Of a stretch of 6,253 nt of DNA, positions 1-5,138 are shown piece after piece. The stretch is from Bacillota bacterium. Its GTDB lineage: Bacteria; Bacillota; Dethiobacteria; Dethiobacterales; Dethiobacteraceae. Under the pieces are notes generated by a model. It was not told the origin of the DNA, did not search any database, and saw only the letters and a program-made list of their open reading frames with translations. The stretch spans positions 1 to 6,253 of the forward strand of contig JANKMV010000042.1 in the NCBI GenBank assembly GCA_024650095.1, in the 5' to 3' direction. The stretch's first letter is position 1; the number at the start of each line of letters is the position of its first letter. Both the position numbers and the translations under genes were made by a program.

Positions 1-1
1 T

Positions 2-385
2 GAAAAACTCGACGAAGCTGGGTATGGTAGAGATGTACTCCAAAACCTGCAGCGCTTAATTGAGGCTGAAAACAGTGATCTATATGATGTGCTGGAATAT
101 GTCTCATCTACAAAGAAGCCTATTACACGTGAGGCACGTGTGGCTGAAGCACAGTCCAGCATCTTTTATGGATTGGATGACAAACAAAAAGAATTCATTG
201 AATTTGTTCTGTCGAAGTATGTCGAAACAGGTGTTGAAGAACTGGATCAGGATAAGTTGCCGAACTTGTTGGAATTAAAGTATTATTCGCTTGCGGATGC
301 TGTAGAGCAACTCGGTGGTGTAAGTAAGATACAAAGCACGTTCATTGCTTTTCAGAAACACTTATACCAAAGAAAAACTGCATAA
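2..385 (+). CDS. hsdR: Type I restriction endonuclease subunit R, C-terminal end (partial)
   Basis: This is the last ~127 codons of HsdR, the ATP-dependent translocase/nuclease subunit that works with HsdM and HsdS to cut unmodified foreign DNA. The frame is open from base 2 to a TAA at 383-385, and the start lies upstream of the window. What remains matches the helical C-terminal domain of EcoEI-type R subunits, which docks onto the methylase core. Recognisable stretches are 'AENSDLYDVLEYVSS', 'YGLDDKQKEFIEFVLSKYV', 'GVEELDQDKLPNLLELKY', 'SLADAVEQLGG' and the terminal 'FIAFQKHLYQ'. The nuclease and helicase motifs lie outside the window. An internal GTG at 89 is not the real start, because homology continues upstream of it. 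No hsdM or hsdS follows, so hsdR is the last gene of its cluster here. The family call is firm; whether the system is complete cannot be seen. Confidence 0.88.
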   Translation, partial: EKLDEAGYGRDVLQNLQRLIEAENSDLYDVLEYVSSTKKPITREARVAEAQSSIFYGLDDKQKEFIEFVLSKYVETGVEELDQDKLPNLLELKYYSLADAVEQLGGVSKIQSTFIAFQKHLYQRKTA

Positions 386-512
386 TATATATTAGTGGGT
401 GATAAATAATTAAGAATACAGGAGTATTCAGTTATTCTTTAACCTAGTTAACATAACATAATGGCAGAGAAAGCAAAGGATGTTTTGAAGTCGATTAAAG
501 AAAATATTTACT
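386..512 (+). other. AT-rich spacer after hsdR, no convincing gene
   Basis: The spacer begins right at the hsdR stop with an AT-rich word (381-394) that recurs at 1597-1610. A short inverted repeat, GAATAC-agga-GTATTC (414-429), is followed by a partly T-rich stretch (431-440). It could be a weak transcription end for hsdR, but it has only six pairs and no clean T-run. The word ctagttaacataa (444-456) recurs at 1589-1601. A 38-codon open frame starts with ATG at 461 and runs to 577, but has no ribosome site close to it. See findings for its faint glutamine-synthetase-like look. Confidence 0.4.
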
Positions 513-758
513 GTGCAGAATATGACGAATGTGATTGTAGGGTTAGGGATTTTACTCGGTCGTTTTATGATTATTAGTAATAACAATGATCTGAAAAGTT
601 TTGTGGATCAGCTGATATCAAAGTTAGAAGTAATTAACGAGTTATCGTATGCAAACTCACTAAGACTATGGAAGAAAACATCTTATACAACATCAATAGA
701 ATATCTTGGTGAATTGAAACTGATGTCAGGCTTTGCTTCCGATATAATTTTGATATAA
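513..758 (+). CDS. Doubtful small hypothetical protein
   Basis: An open frame of 81 codons from GTG 513 (or 73 from ATG 522) to TAA 756-758. I do not recognise it. The C-terminal two thirds have a plausible protein composition, with an amphipathic helix 'DLKSFVDQLISKLEVINEL' and the stretch 'SIEYLGELKLM'. The N-terminal part ('VIVGLGILLGRFMII') is hydrophobic but too short and arginine-broken to be a clear membrane helix. No Shine-Dalgarno sequence precedes either start, and its stop lies inside the -10 element of the promoter for the next operon. The frame stays open back to 489, so it may be the tail of a frameshifted older gene rather than an expressed one. It could be a real small accessory gene, but a remnant is at least as likely. 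Confidence 0.3.
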   Translation: MQNMTNVIVGLGILLGRFMIISNNNDLKSFVDQLISKLEVINELSYANSLRLWKKTSYTTSIEYLGELKLMSGFASDIILI

Positions 759-759
759 T
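732..759 (+). promoter_or_regulatory. Extended -10 promoter of the toxin-antitoxin operon
   Basis: TGATATAAT at 751-759 is a perfect extended -10 (TGnTATAAT). A poor -35 (TTTGCT, 732-737) lies 16 bases upstream, as is usual when the TG extension is present. A second TATAAT (743-748) has no usable -35: the nearest TTGAAA (714-719) is 23 bases away. The likely RNA start is about 766-768, leaving a leader of roughly 25 bases before the antitoxin ATG at 793. Inferred from sequence only. Confidence 0.6.
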
Positions 760-773
760 AGTGATATATGGTA
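741..773 (+). repeat. Three 11-bp phased GATATA repeats, candidate operator
   Basis: GATATA occurs at 741-746, 752-757 and 763-768, exactly 11 bases apart: GATATAATTTT, GATATAATAGT, GATATATGGTA. The first two share eight bases. The array covers the extended -10 and the probable RNA start of the antitoxin-toxin operon. One helical turn per unit would place each copy on the same DNA face, as expected for cooperative binding by an antitoxin or toxin-antitoxin complex. Phd/YefM family operons are generally autoregulated. AT-richness makes part of the match cheap, so operator function is an inference. Confidence 0.4.
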
Positions 774-792
774 GTAAAGGAAGTGGGTTAAA

Positions 793-1116
793 ATGTATAG
801 AATTGTACCCAGTGCAGATTTGAGAAATAAGTATTCACAGATTGCTCAGTTTGTCAAAGAGAAACATGAGCCTCTTGTACTAACTAAAAATGGTGAAGGT
901 GACCTGATAGTTATGAGTATTGAACTGTTTGAAGAAAAAAACGCTGAGTTGAAACTGTATAAAAGGCTGGCTGAAAACAAGATAGATATTGCAAAAGGCA
1001 ACTTTCTATCCGCTTCAGAAGTATCAAAACAGTTATCTAGTTATATTAGGCAGGACAATACGGATTTAATAAATGAGCTGAGAGAAACTTACCTTAAAGC
1101 CAGAGAAACGGAATAA
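793..1116 (+). CDS. Type II antitoxin, Phd/YefM family
   Basis: A 107-residue antitoxin, expected to bind and neutralise the toxin encoded immediately downstream and to repress its own promoter. The N-terminal ~65 residues carry the Phd/YefM signature: 'IVPSADLRNKYSQIAQFV' (DNA-binding, dimer-forming half), then 'EPLVLTKNGEGDLIVMS', the typical 'P-TKNG-VMS' strand-turn-strand, then a helix from 'IELFEE'. The region after ~residue 65 is charged and probably disordered until it wraps the toxin. The start is supported by AAAGGAAG at 776-783, about nine bases from ATG. The TAA stop overlaps the toxin ATG by one base (TAATG), which implies translational coupling. It is slightly longer than many Phd proteins (~80-95 residues). 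Family confidence is high. Confidence 0.87.
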   Translation: MYRIVPSADLRNKYSQIAQFVKEKHEPLVLTKNGEGDLIVMSIELFEEKNAELKLYKRLAENKIDIAKGNFLSASEVSKQLSSYIRQDNTDLINELRETYLKARETE

Positions 1117-1412
1117 TGTATGATGTAATTATACCTGCAAAAGTAAGTTTGGAGATTATTGCGGAACTAAACTTCTGGGCGCAAAAGAATGGGTCTTTTG
1201 TTGAAAGAGTTGCAGTCGAACTTGATTTTCACCTAACTCAGACGTTAGAATATAACCCGGGATATGGTGCACTAAAAGCCAAAAAAGCTAACCTTTTATA
1301 CTACTTAATAGAGAAACAGTTTAAGTTGGTATTCGAAGTTGATCACCATCAGAAACAAGTAATAGTCCATTATTTCTTCAATACCAGAAAATCTATATCA
1401 AATTATGTATGA
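1116..1412 (+). CDS. Type II toxin, ParE/RelE superfamily
   Basis: A 98-residue protein in the second position of the operon, its ATG overlapping the antitoxin stop (TAATG at 1114-1118). It has the size and layout of the RelE/ParE fold: an opening strand 'YDVIIPAKVSLEI', a two-helix hairpin (about residues 10-45, 'ELNFWAQKNGSFVERVAVEL'), then strands with 'YYLIEKQFKLVFEVD', 'KQVIVHYFFNTRKS'. The pattern 'F-LVFEVD...VIVHYFFNTR' is the classic C-terminal sheet of this superfamily. Family members are either ribosome-dependent mRNA endonucleases (RelE/YoeB) or gyrase inhibitors (ParE); I cannot decide which from sequence. The mapped RelE catalytic set is not obvious, so activity is unknown. No own Shine-Dalgarno is visible, which fits coupling to the antitoxin. 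The gene ends TGA followed at once by an in-frame TAG. Confidence 0.8.
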   Translation: MYDVIIPAKVSLEIIAELNFWAQKNGSFVERVAVELDFHLTQTLEYNPGYGALKAKKANLLYYLIEKQFKLVFEVDHHQKQVIVHYFFNTRKSISNYV

Positions 1413-1631
1413 TAGAATGCTGAAAATTGGAGAAACATTAGTGTTTCTGCGTATCGGAATGAAAAGAGTGCTTGCCACCAAGTCGGAGATGGTAAATTCC
1501 ATCAGTGGAAATCTTGTAGGCGCTTTAATGGGCTATTTAATCAGGAAATATCTTTTGAGTACGCAGGAGCATGGCTTTATTTCTTTTACTAGTTAACATA
1601 ATATATATTATCGGACGTTTTATGCTGTTAG
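1413..1631 (+). other. Non-genic stretch after the toxin, possible gene remnant
   Basis: This stretch holds a perfect 7-bp inverted repeat, AGAAACA-ttag-TGTTTCT (1431-1448), without a T-run. It also has a stop-free frame from 1416 to the TAG at 1590-1592. That frame is the toxin's own frame beyond its double stop; it has no start codon but a protein-like composition with four Trp, two Cys and two His. A competing 63-codon frame (1405-1596) starts inside the toxin gene without a ribosome site. Neither is convincing as an expressed gene. The composite AT-rich word at 1588-1610 closes the region. Confidence 0.4.
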
Positions 1632-1667
1632 AAAAGCGGCGTAAACTGATGTGTTTACGCCACTTTT
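1632..1667. terminator. Bidirectional intrinsic terminator
   Basis: A perfect 9-bp stem GGCGTAAAC (1638-1646) / GTTTACGCC (1653-1661) with a six-base loop is extended, past one mismatch, by AAAAG (1632-1636) / CTTTT (1663-1667). The A-run on one side and T-run on the other let it work in both directions. It lies between the plus-strand toxin-antitoxin operon and the minus-strand lipoprotein gene, whose stop is 24 bases away, so it serves as the shared end of two convergent transcripts. Confidence 0.9.
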
Positions 1668-1690
1668 AATATCCTCTACCCTGTTTAGGT

Positions 1691-2239
1691 TTAGCCATAG
1701 TCAAGATCTACTTGAGAATTGATCTGTTCTGTAGTGAATTCTGTAATTCTATCCTTGGTGGATAACTCAAATTCGTGTAGACTATCATAAATGTGGTTTG
1801 TTATTCGCCAAAAGCCATCTATTAGCTCCAATGTGAAAACTTGCTCTCCAGATGATATAAATGGCGGATATGCTGCCGTTTGGTCTAACTCCAGCTCTAG
1901 AGTGACCTGGGCCTGGTTTTCATTAAATTGGATCTCATGATATTGGAAAGTAATTGGAAATCTATTTTTTTCTACATAACCATATTGTTTTTCCGCAGCG
2001 TATTTTCTGCGCGTGGTTAGGTGCTTTAGTGCGATCACTTTGTTTTGGTTTTGAATTTGGCTCATATCTAGGAAGGTGGTCATGTTTTTATATTCCATCG
2101 TTATGTAGGCATCATACTGTACATCAAAAAAAGCTTCTATGGTGCTTTTGAGTGCGTTCGGTCTATTGTCTAGAGGATTACAGCCAATCAGGAGAACTAA
2201 AATGATCATAAGAAACAAGATGCAATAATGTTTCTTCAT
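1691..2239 (-). CDS. Lipoprotein with NTF2-like domain
   Basis: A 182-residue secreted lipoprotein of unknown function. Residues 1-20 form a type II signal peptide: KK, a long hydrophobic core, and lipobox LIGC with the lipidated cysteine at residue 20. The mature part begins 'NPLDNRP'. Residues ~28-155 look like the NTF2-like region that, in many Firmicutes, precedes a C-terminal putative amidase domain. The pattern is a helix ('LKSTIEAFFDVQYDAY'), 'FLDMSQIQNQNKVIALKHL', 'YGYVEKNRFPITF', alternating strands, and 'GFWRITNHIYDSL'. The amidase domain is absent here, so this is a stand-alone sensor-, binding- or assembly-type module at best. The start has an ideal AGGAGGT site at 2247-2253, seven bases from ATG. 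It lies 36 bases after the PAS-GGDEF-HD-GYP gene and is probably co-transcribed. The lipoprotein call is firm; the fold is an inference. Confidence 0.8.
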   Translation of the reverse strand: MKKHYCILFLMIILVLLIGCNPLDNRPNALKSTIEAFFDVQYDAYITMEYKNMTTFLDMSQIQNQNKVIALKHLTTRRKYAAEKQYGYVEKNRFPITFQYHEIQFNENQAQVTLELELDQTAAYPPFISSGEQVFTLELIDGFWRITNHIYDSLHEFELSTKDRITEFTTEQINSQVDLDYG

Positions 2240-2275
2240 AATGATGACCTCCTCTGGGGGCCCTTTTTGGATGGA

Positions 2276-4561
2276 TTATTCGTTTTCTTTACGTGTAATG
2301 GTTTCTTGCTTTTGTATTATCTCGAAAAAATAGCGTAAAAGATAGGGATCAAACTGCTTACCGCTAGATAGGGTGAGTTGATGGATAACCTCTTGCTGGG
2401 TGAGCGCTTTACGGTGTGGGCGGTGATTGGACATGGCATCATAGGCGTCGATGATGGCTAAAATTCGAGAAAGCTTGGGGATGTCCTCACCTCTCAGGCC
2501 GAAAGGATAGCCTTGCCCATTCCACCATTCATGGTGGTGTAGGATATAGTTTGCAATATGACTAATCTCGGGAGACGATTGAGCTATACGGTAGCCAATT
2601 TCTGCGTGTCTTTTCATCTCCTGCATCTCTTCTTTTGTTAAAGTCGAAGGTTTAAAGAGAATACGGTCAGAAATGCCAACCTTGCCTATATCATGGAATT
2701 TAGCTAGCATAATTAATTGTTCTTTTTCCATGGTTGATAAATTGATGGCATCTGCCATGGCAATGGCTAGAGATTCAAGTCTCTCCCCATGTCCTTCGTT
2801 AATAAAATCCCTTTCGGACAAGAGAACCAGTAAAGCTTTGGTGAAATGGTGTTTTGCGTTACCACTTTGATACATTTTGTTACGGAGTAAACTGTTGTCT
2901 GCTTCAATAAAGACTTCTTGTAGGGGTAGTGTACCGGTGGCAAACCCGATAGATAGACTTAGATGATATGCTGGATTGCTTTTGTTGTATGAGTCTAATT
3001 CGTCAGCCAGGCGTCTAACAATTTTTTGTGCCGTTTCGCTATCAGTGTTGGGTAAAATGACGGCAAACTCATCGCCACCAATTCTGGAGATGGCGTCCCA
3101 GGCACGAAATGAGGAACGTAAAACAGTGGCAGCAGCCTGGAGTAGTTCATCTCCTTTAGGATGACCGAGGGAATCATTAATAAGCTTAAGGCCATCTACA
3201 TCACAGGTTATAACGGATAGCGGTAAAAAGCGTGAGTGATTTAAGCGTTTCATTTCTTCTTCGAAGTAGCTACGGTTGTAAAGCCCAGTTAAGATATCGT
3301 TCATGCTGTAATATTGGAGTTTTTTTTGTGTTTCTTTGTAATCGGTGAAATCTTTGATGGTGTTAATAGCACCAATGGCTTTTCCTTCACCGTCTCTAAT
3401 TAAGGAGGCAGAACCCCAAAGATACGCTCCCTCCCCTGCTCGCAAAAGTGGGGAATAGGCTTCGGAAGTGACGGTTTCTCCATCCCTGCTCAGATTGGAA
3501 TATTGATCATGCGGTGGTAAGGTCCCCGTGAGGAGATAATCAACTATTAAAGGACGTCTTTCTCCATAGAATGGCAAGGCATATTCATAGTTTCCTTTAC
3601 CTAGCATGTCGTGGGCAGAGAAGCCTGTTAACGTTTCCACAGCATTATTCCAGGCAACGATAATCCCTTGTGTGTCCACGGCAAAGGTGGGATCGGGTAA
3701 ATATTGGACAATATTGCGAAAAAACTGATGAGATGATTCAAGGGCGCGCTGCGCTTCCTTTGCCTTTGTGATATCGACGGCGGTATTTTCGTAGAAGATA
3801 ATTTCTCCTTGTGCATCACGGACAATATGGCTACTAGCTACGATATTGATGATGCTCCCGTCTTTCTTTTGCCAGTTAAGTTGATAATTTGAAACTTTAC
3901 CCGTTGATGTGAGTTCGTTTAATATAGTATTGCGTTGTTCATTATTGATATAGATGTCTTTTTCTATATTTAACGCTAACACTTCCTCTAGAGATGAATA
4001 ACCAAGCATTGCTACAAACGCTGGATTTGCCAAAATAATCGTGCCACTAGGTGTGGTCTGATAAATTCCCTCTTGGGCGTTTTCAAACAATAAACGAAAC
4101 TTATGTTCACTTTCTTGTAATTCCAAATGAATAGATACATCATCTGTTACATCCATAATGGTAGCCACAGCCCTGTGGAGCTGAGGCAACATACGAATGG
4201 TAATAGAAACTTGTTTTCGTACTTGCTCGTTATCTAGTAAGGTAAAAGTCCTTCTGTCGAGTGGATTCTTTTCGCTTTGTTTTTGTTGCTCATAAAAAGT
4301 TAAAAAGTGGCTTTGCTCTGCTGGCACAATAAAATCTATTAGAGTTTTCTTTTCAGCAACGATTTCATGAGTTAAACCAAGTAAGCACTCCATTTCTTCG
4401 TTAATGAGGGAAATGTTCATCTCATCATCGAATACAACAACTGCTATACCCAAGGTAGTTATAATGGTACGGCAAGTTTGAAATGCTTGTGGCAATGTGT
4501 CGTCTTGTTTATGAAGTTGGATATCTTGGGGCATAAATGCTTTATAAAGAAGATTATCCAC
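2276..4561 (-). CDS. PAS-PAS-PAS-GGDEF-HD-GYP c-di-GMP regulator
   Basis: A 761-residue soluble signalling protein, with no membrane segment or signal peptide. Domain order: PAS-like ~25-142; PAS ~150-266 with 'NPAFVAMLGYSSLEEV' and ending 'DITKAKEAQ'; PAS ~278-410 with 'AWNNAVETLTGFSAHDMLG' and ending 'DFTDYKE'; GGDEF ~418-570; HD-GYP ~575-750. The cyclase domain is intact: 'DILTGLYNR' (422-430), 'DVDGLKLINDSLGH', and GGDEF at 495-499, with an RxxD inhibitory site (RAWD, 486-489) exactly five residues before it. The phosphodiesterase domain is also intact: H591, HD (623-624) in 'HDIGKVGI', H652 in 'HAEIGYRI', 'HHHEW' (675-679) and GYP (684-686). So it may both make and degrade c-di-GMP, with PAS inputs choosing the direction; ligands are unknown. 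Translation starts at GTG, supported by GGAGG (4568-4572) six bases upstream. The lipoprotein gene follows. Confidence 0.93.
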   Translation of the reverse strand: MDNLLYKAFMPQDIQLHKQDDTLPQAFQTCRTIITTLGIAVVVFDDEMNISLINEEMECLLGLTHEIVAEKKTLIDFIVPAEQSHFLTFYEQQKQSEKNPLDRRTFTLLDNEQVRKQVSITIRMLPQLHRAVATIMDVTDDVSIHLELQESEHKFRLLFENAQEGIYQTTPSGTIILANPAFVAMLGYSSLEEVLALNIEKDIYINNEQRNTILNELTSTGKVSNYQLNWQKKDGSIINIVASSHIVRDAQGEIIFYENTAVDITKAKEAQRALESSHQFFRNIVQYLPDPTFAVDTQGIIVAWNNAVETLTGFSAHDMLGKGNYEYALPFYGERRPLIVDYLLTGTLPPHDQYSNLSRDGETVTSEAYSPLLRAGEGAYLWGSASLIRDGEGKAIGAINTIKDFTDYKETQKKLQYYSMNDILTGLYNRSYFEEEMKRLNHSRFLPLSVITCDVDGLKLINDSLGHPKGDELLQAAATVLRSSFRAWDAISRIGGDEFAVILPNTDSETAQKIVRRLADELDSYNKSNPAYHLSLSIGFATGTLPLQEVFIEADNSLLRNKMYQSGNAKHHFTKALLVLLSERDFINEGHGERLESLAIAMADAINLSTMEKEQLIMLAKFHDIGKVGISDRILFKPSTLTKEEMQEMKRHAEIGYRIAQSSPEISHIANYILHHHEWWNGQGYPFGLRGEDIPKLSRILAIIDAYDAMSNHRPHRKALTQQEVIHQLTLSSGKQFDPYLLRYFFEIIQKQETITRKENE

Positions 4562-4580
4562 AATAAGCCTCCGTCGAATA

Positions 4581-4599
4581 GAATAGTACTATACTATTC
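4581..4599. promoter_or_regulatory. Palindrome just before the PAS-GGDEF gene, possible operator
   Basis: GAATAGTA (4581-4588), three bases, TACTATTC (4592-4599): a perfect 8-bp inverted repeat that ends nine bases before the Shine-Dalgarno of the GTG-started regulator gene. On the minus strand it contains TATAGT, which could be a -10, but no good -35 lies 16-18 bases further up. It could be a repressor site overlapping a weak promoter, or a small leader hairpin near the ribosome site. No protein can be named for it. Confidence 0.35.
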
Positions 4600-4602
4600 G
4601 CC

Positions 4603-4624
4603 AAAAAAGGCTCTGTTTCCTTTT
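4603..4624 (-). terminator. Weak hairpin with T-run after the stress-protein gene
   Basis: Read on the minus strand, AAAAGG (4624-4619), an eight-base loop, then CCTTTTTT (4610-4603). The stem has only six pairs, four of them A-T, but is followed by a run of six T, about 27 bases after the stop of the stress-protein gene. It may partly end that transcript and leave some read-through into the PAS-GGDEF gene. Evidence is marginal. Confidence 0.3.
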
Positions 4625-4651
4625 ATTACAATTATTTGACCTCAAAGACGT

Positions 4652-5050
4652 TTACTCATCTACTTCAATCTCTTTTAGTTCCACATCGGCTCCGTGACGT
4701 TCCAAAATAGTTTGTGCATGTTGGCGATTCTGCTGATCGATTATATGTACCGCCACTGCATACGCGCTAGGTACTTTTGATCCTTTTCCCATCAGCTTGA
4801 TGGCATCCTCTTCATTATAGAGATGATCTGTGGAACGACCTTCGATGGCGATATCACTGCCAAGCACACCACGGGCAAATAGAGGTAACTCTCCTGCATA
4901 GGCATTACTCAAGTTATCCATTCCTTGACTCGGAGTAGCGCTTATTTGGTGAAAAGAGACATCCATGAAGCCCTCTTCTCCAAGCTTCTGAATTGCTTGG
5001 GTAGCTGTATCCTTGGAGCGAAATTTACCGATTACAACTTCTTCTTTCAT
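4652..5050 (-). CDS. General stress protein 17M-like (YflT domain) protein
   Basis: A small acidic cytosolic protein of 132 residues, starting 'MKEEVVIGKFRSKDTATQAI' and ending 'LERHGADVELKEIEVDE'. The opening strand plus 'A-AI-L-E-GF' helix and the C-terminal 'AQTILERHGADVE' are typical of the YflT/general stress 17M-like family, ferredoxin-like folds induced by heat or other stress in Bacillus relatives; no biochemical activity is established. I chose ATG 5050 because GGTGGT (5058-5063) stands seven bases upstream. A GTG at 5080 would add ten residues but lies inside the terminator hairpin arm and lacks a ribosome site. The gene follows ade in the same direction, separated by that hairpin. 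Its promoter is not evident: the space between hairpin and ribosome site is too short for a normal one, so it may overlap the hairpin or rely on read-through. Confidence 0.7.
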   Translation of the reverse strand: MKEEVVIGKFRSKDTATQAIQKLGEEGFMDVSFHQISATPSQGMDNLSNAYAGELPLFARGVLGSDIAIEGRSTDHLYNEEDAIKLMGKGSKVPSAYAVAVHIIDQQNRQHAQTILERHGADVELKEIEVDE

Positions 5051-5074
5051 TCGAGCACCACCTTTCCTAATACT

Positions 5075-5115
5075 AAACACTAAAAAAAGCTCACAGTGAG
5101 CTTCTTTTAGTGTTT
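5075..5115. terminator. Long hairpin terminator between ade and the stress gene
   Basis: The arms 5075-5094 and 5096-5115 are complementary at 19 of 20 positions around a single central base. The core GCTCAC/GTGAGC is flanked by A-rich and T-rich sequence and then ACAC/GTGT. In the minus direction the core stem is followed by seven T (5082-5088), making an efficient intrinsic terminator about 25-40 bases after the ade stop. Its far arm runs to within about a dozen bases of the stress gene's ribosome site, so it fills nearly the whole intergenic gap. On the plus strand it carries TTCTTTT and could also stop transcripts. Confidence 0.85.
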
Positions 5116-5138
5116 CCGTCTTTTGTTAGTTTTATAGA

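Noticed and set aside
60..278. Open frame from TTG 60, plus strand, 72 codons
   Set aside because: It overlaps the hsdR C-terminus in another frame; the hsdR frame has clear family similarity.
741..773. GATATA repeats as a CRISPR array or replication iterons
   Set aside because: Only three short, imperfect units with five-base gaps; no spacers, no DnaA or Rep context.
1431..1448. AGAAACA-ttag-TGTTTCT as terminator of the TA operon
   Set aside because: The stem is AT-rich and no T-run follows; the strong hairpin at 1632-1667 explains termination better.
1405..1596. 63-codon frame starting inside the toxin gene
   Set aside because: No ribosome site, starts within the toxin's last codons, unrecognisable product, and a competing open frame covers the same bases.
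1954..2151. 65-codon plus-strand frame opposite the lipoprotein gene
   Set aside because: Antisense to a gene with a good ribosome site and lipobox; no ribosome site of its own and no recognisable product.
2254..2264. GGGGGCCC run between the lipoprotein and PAS-GGDEF genes as a terminator
   Set aside because: It is a short GC palindrome without a hairpin loop or a following T-run in the direction of transcription.
2673..3825. Several 62-66 codon frames on both strands inside the PAS-GGDEF-HD-GYP gene
   Set aside because: All are shadows of the 761-codon gene, whose motifs are intact across this range.
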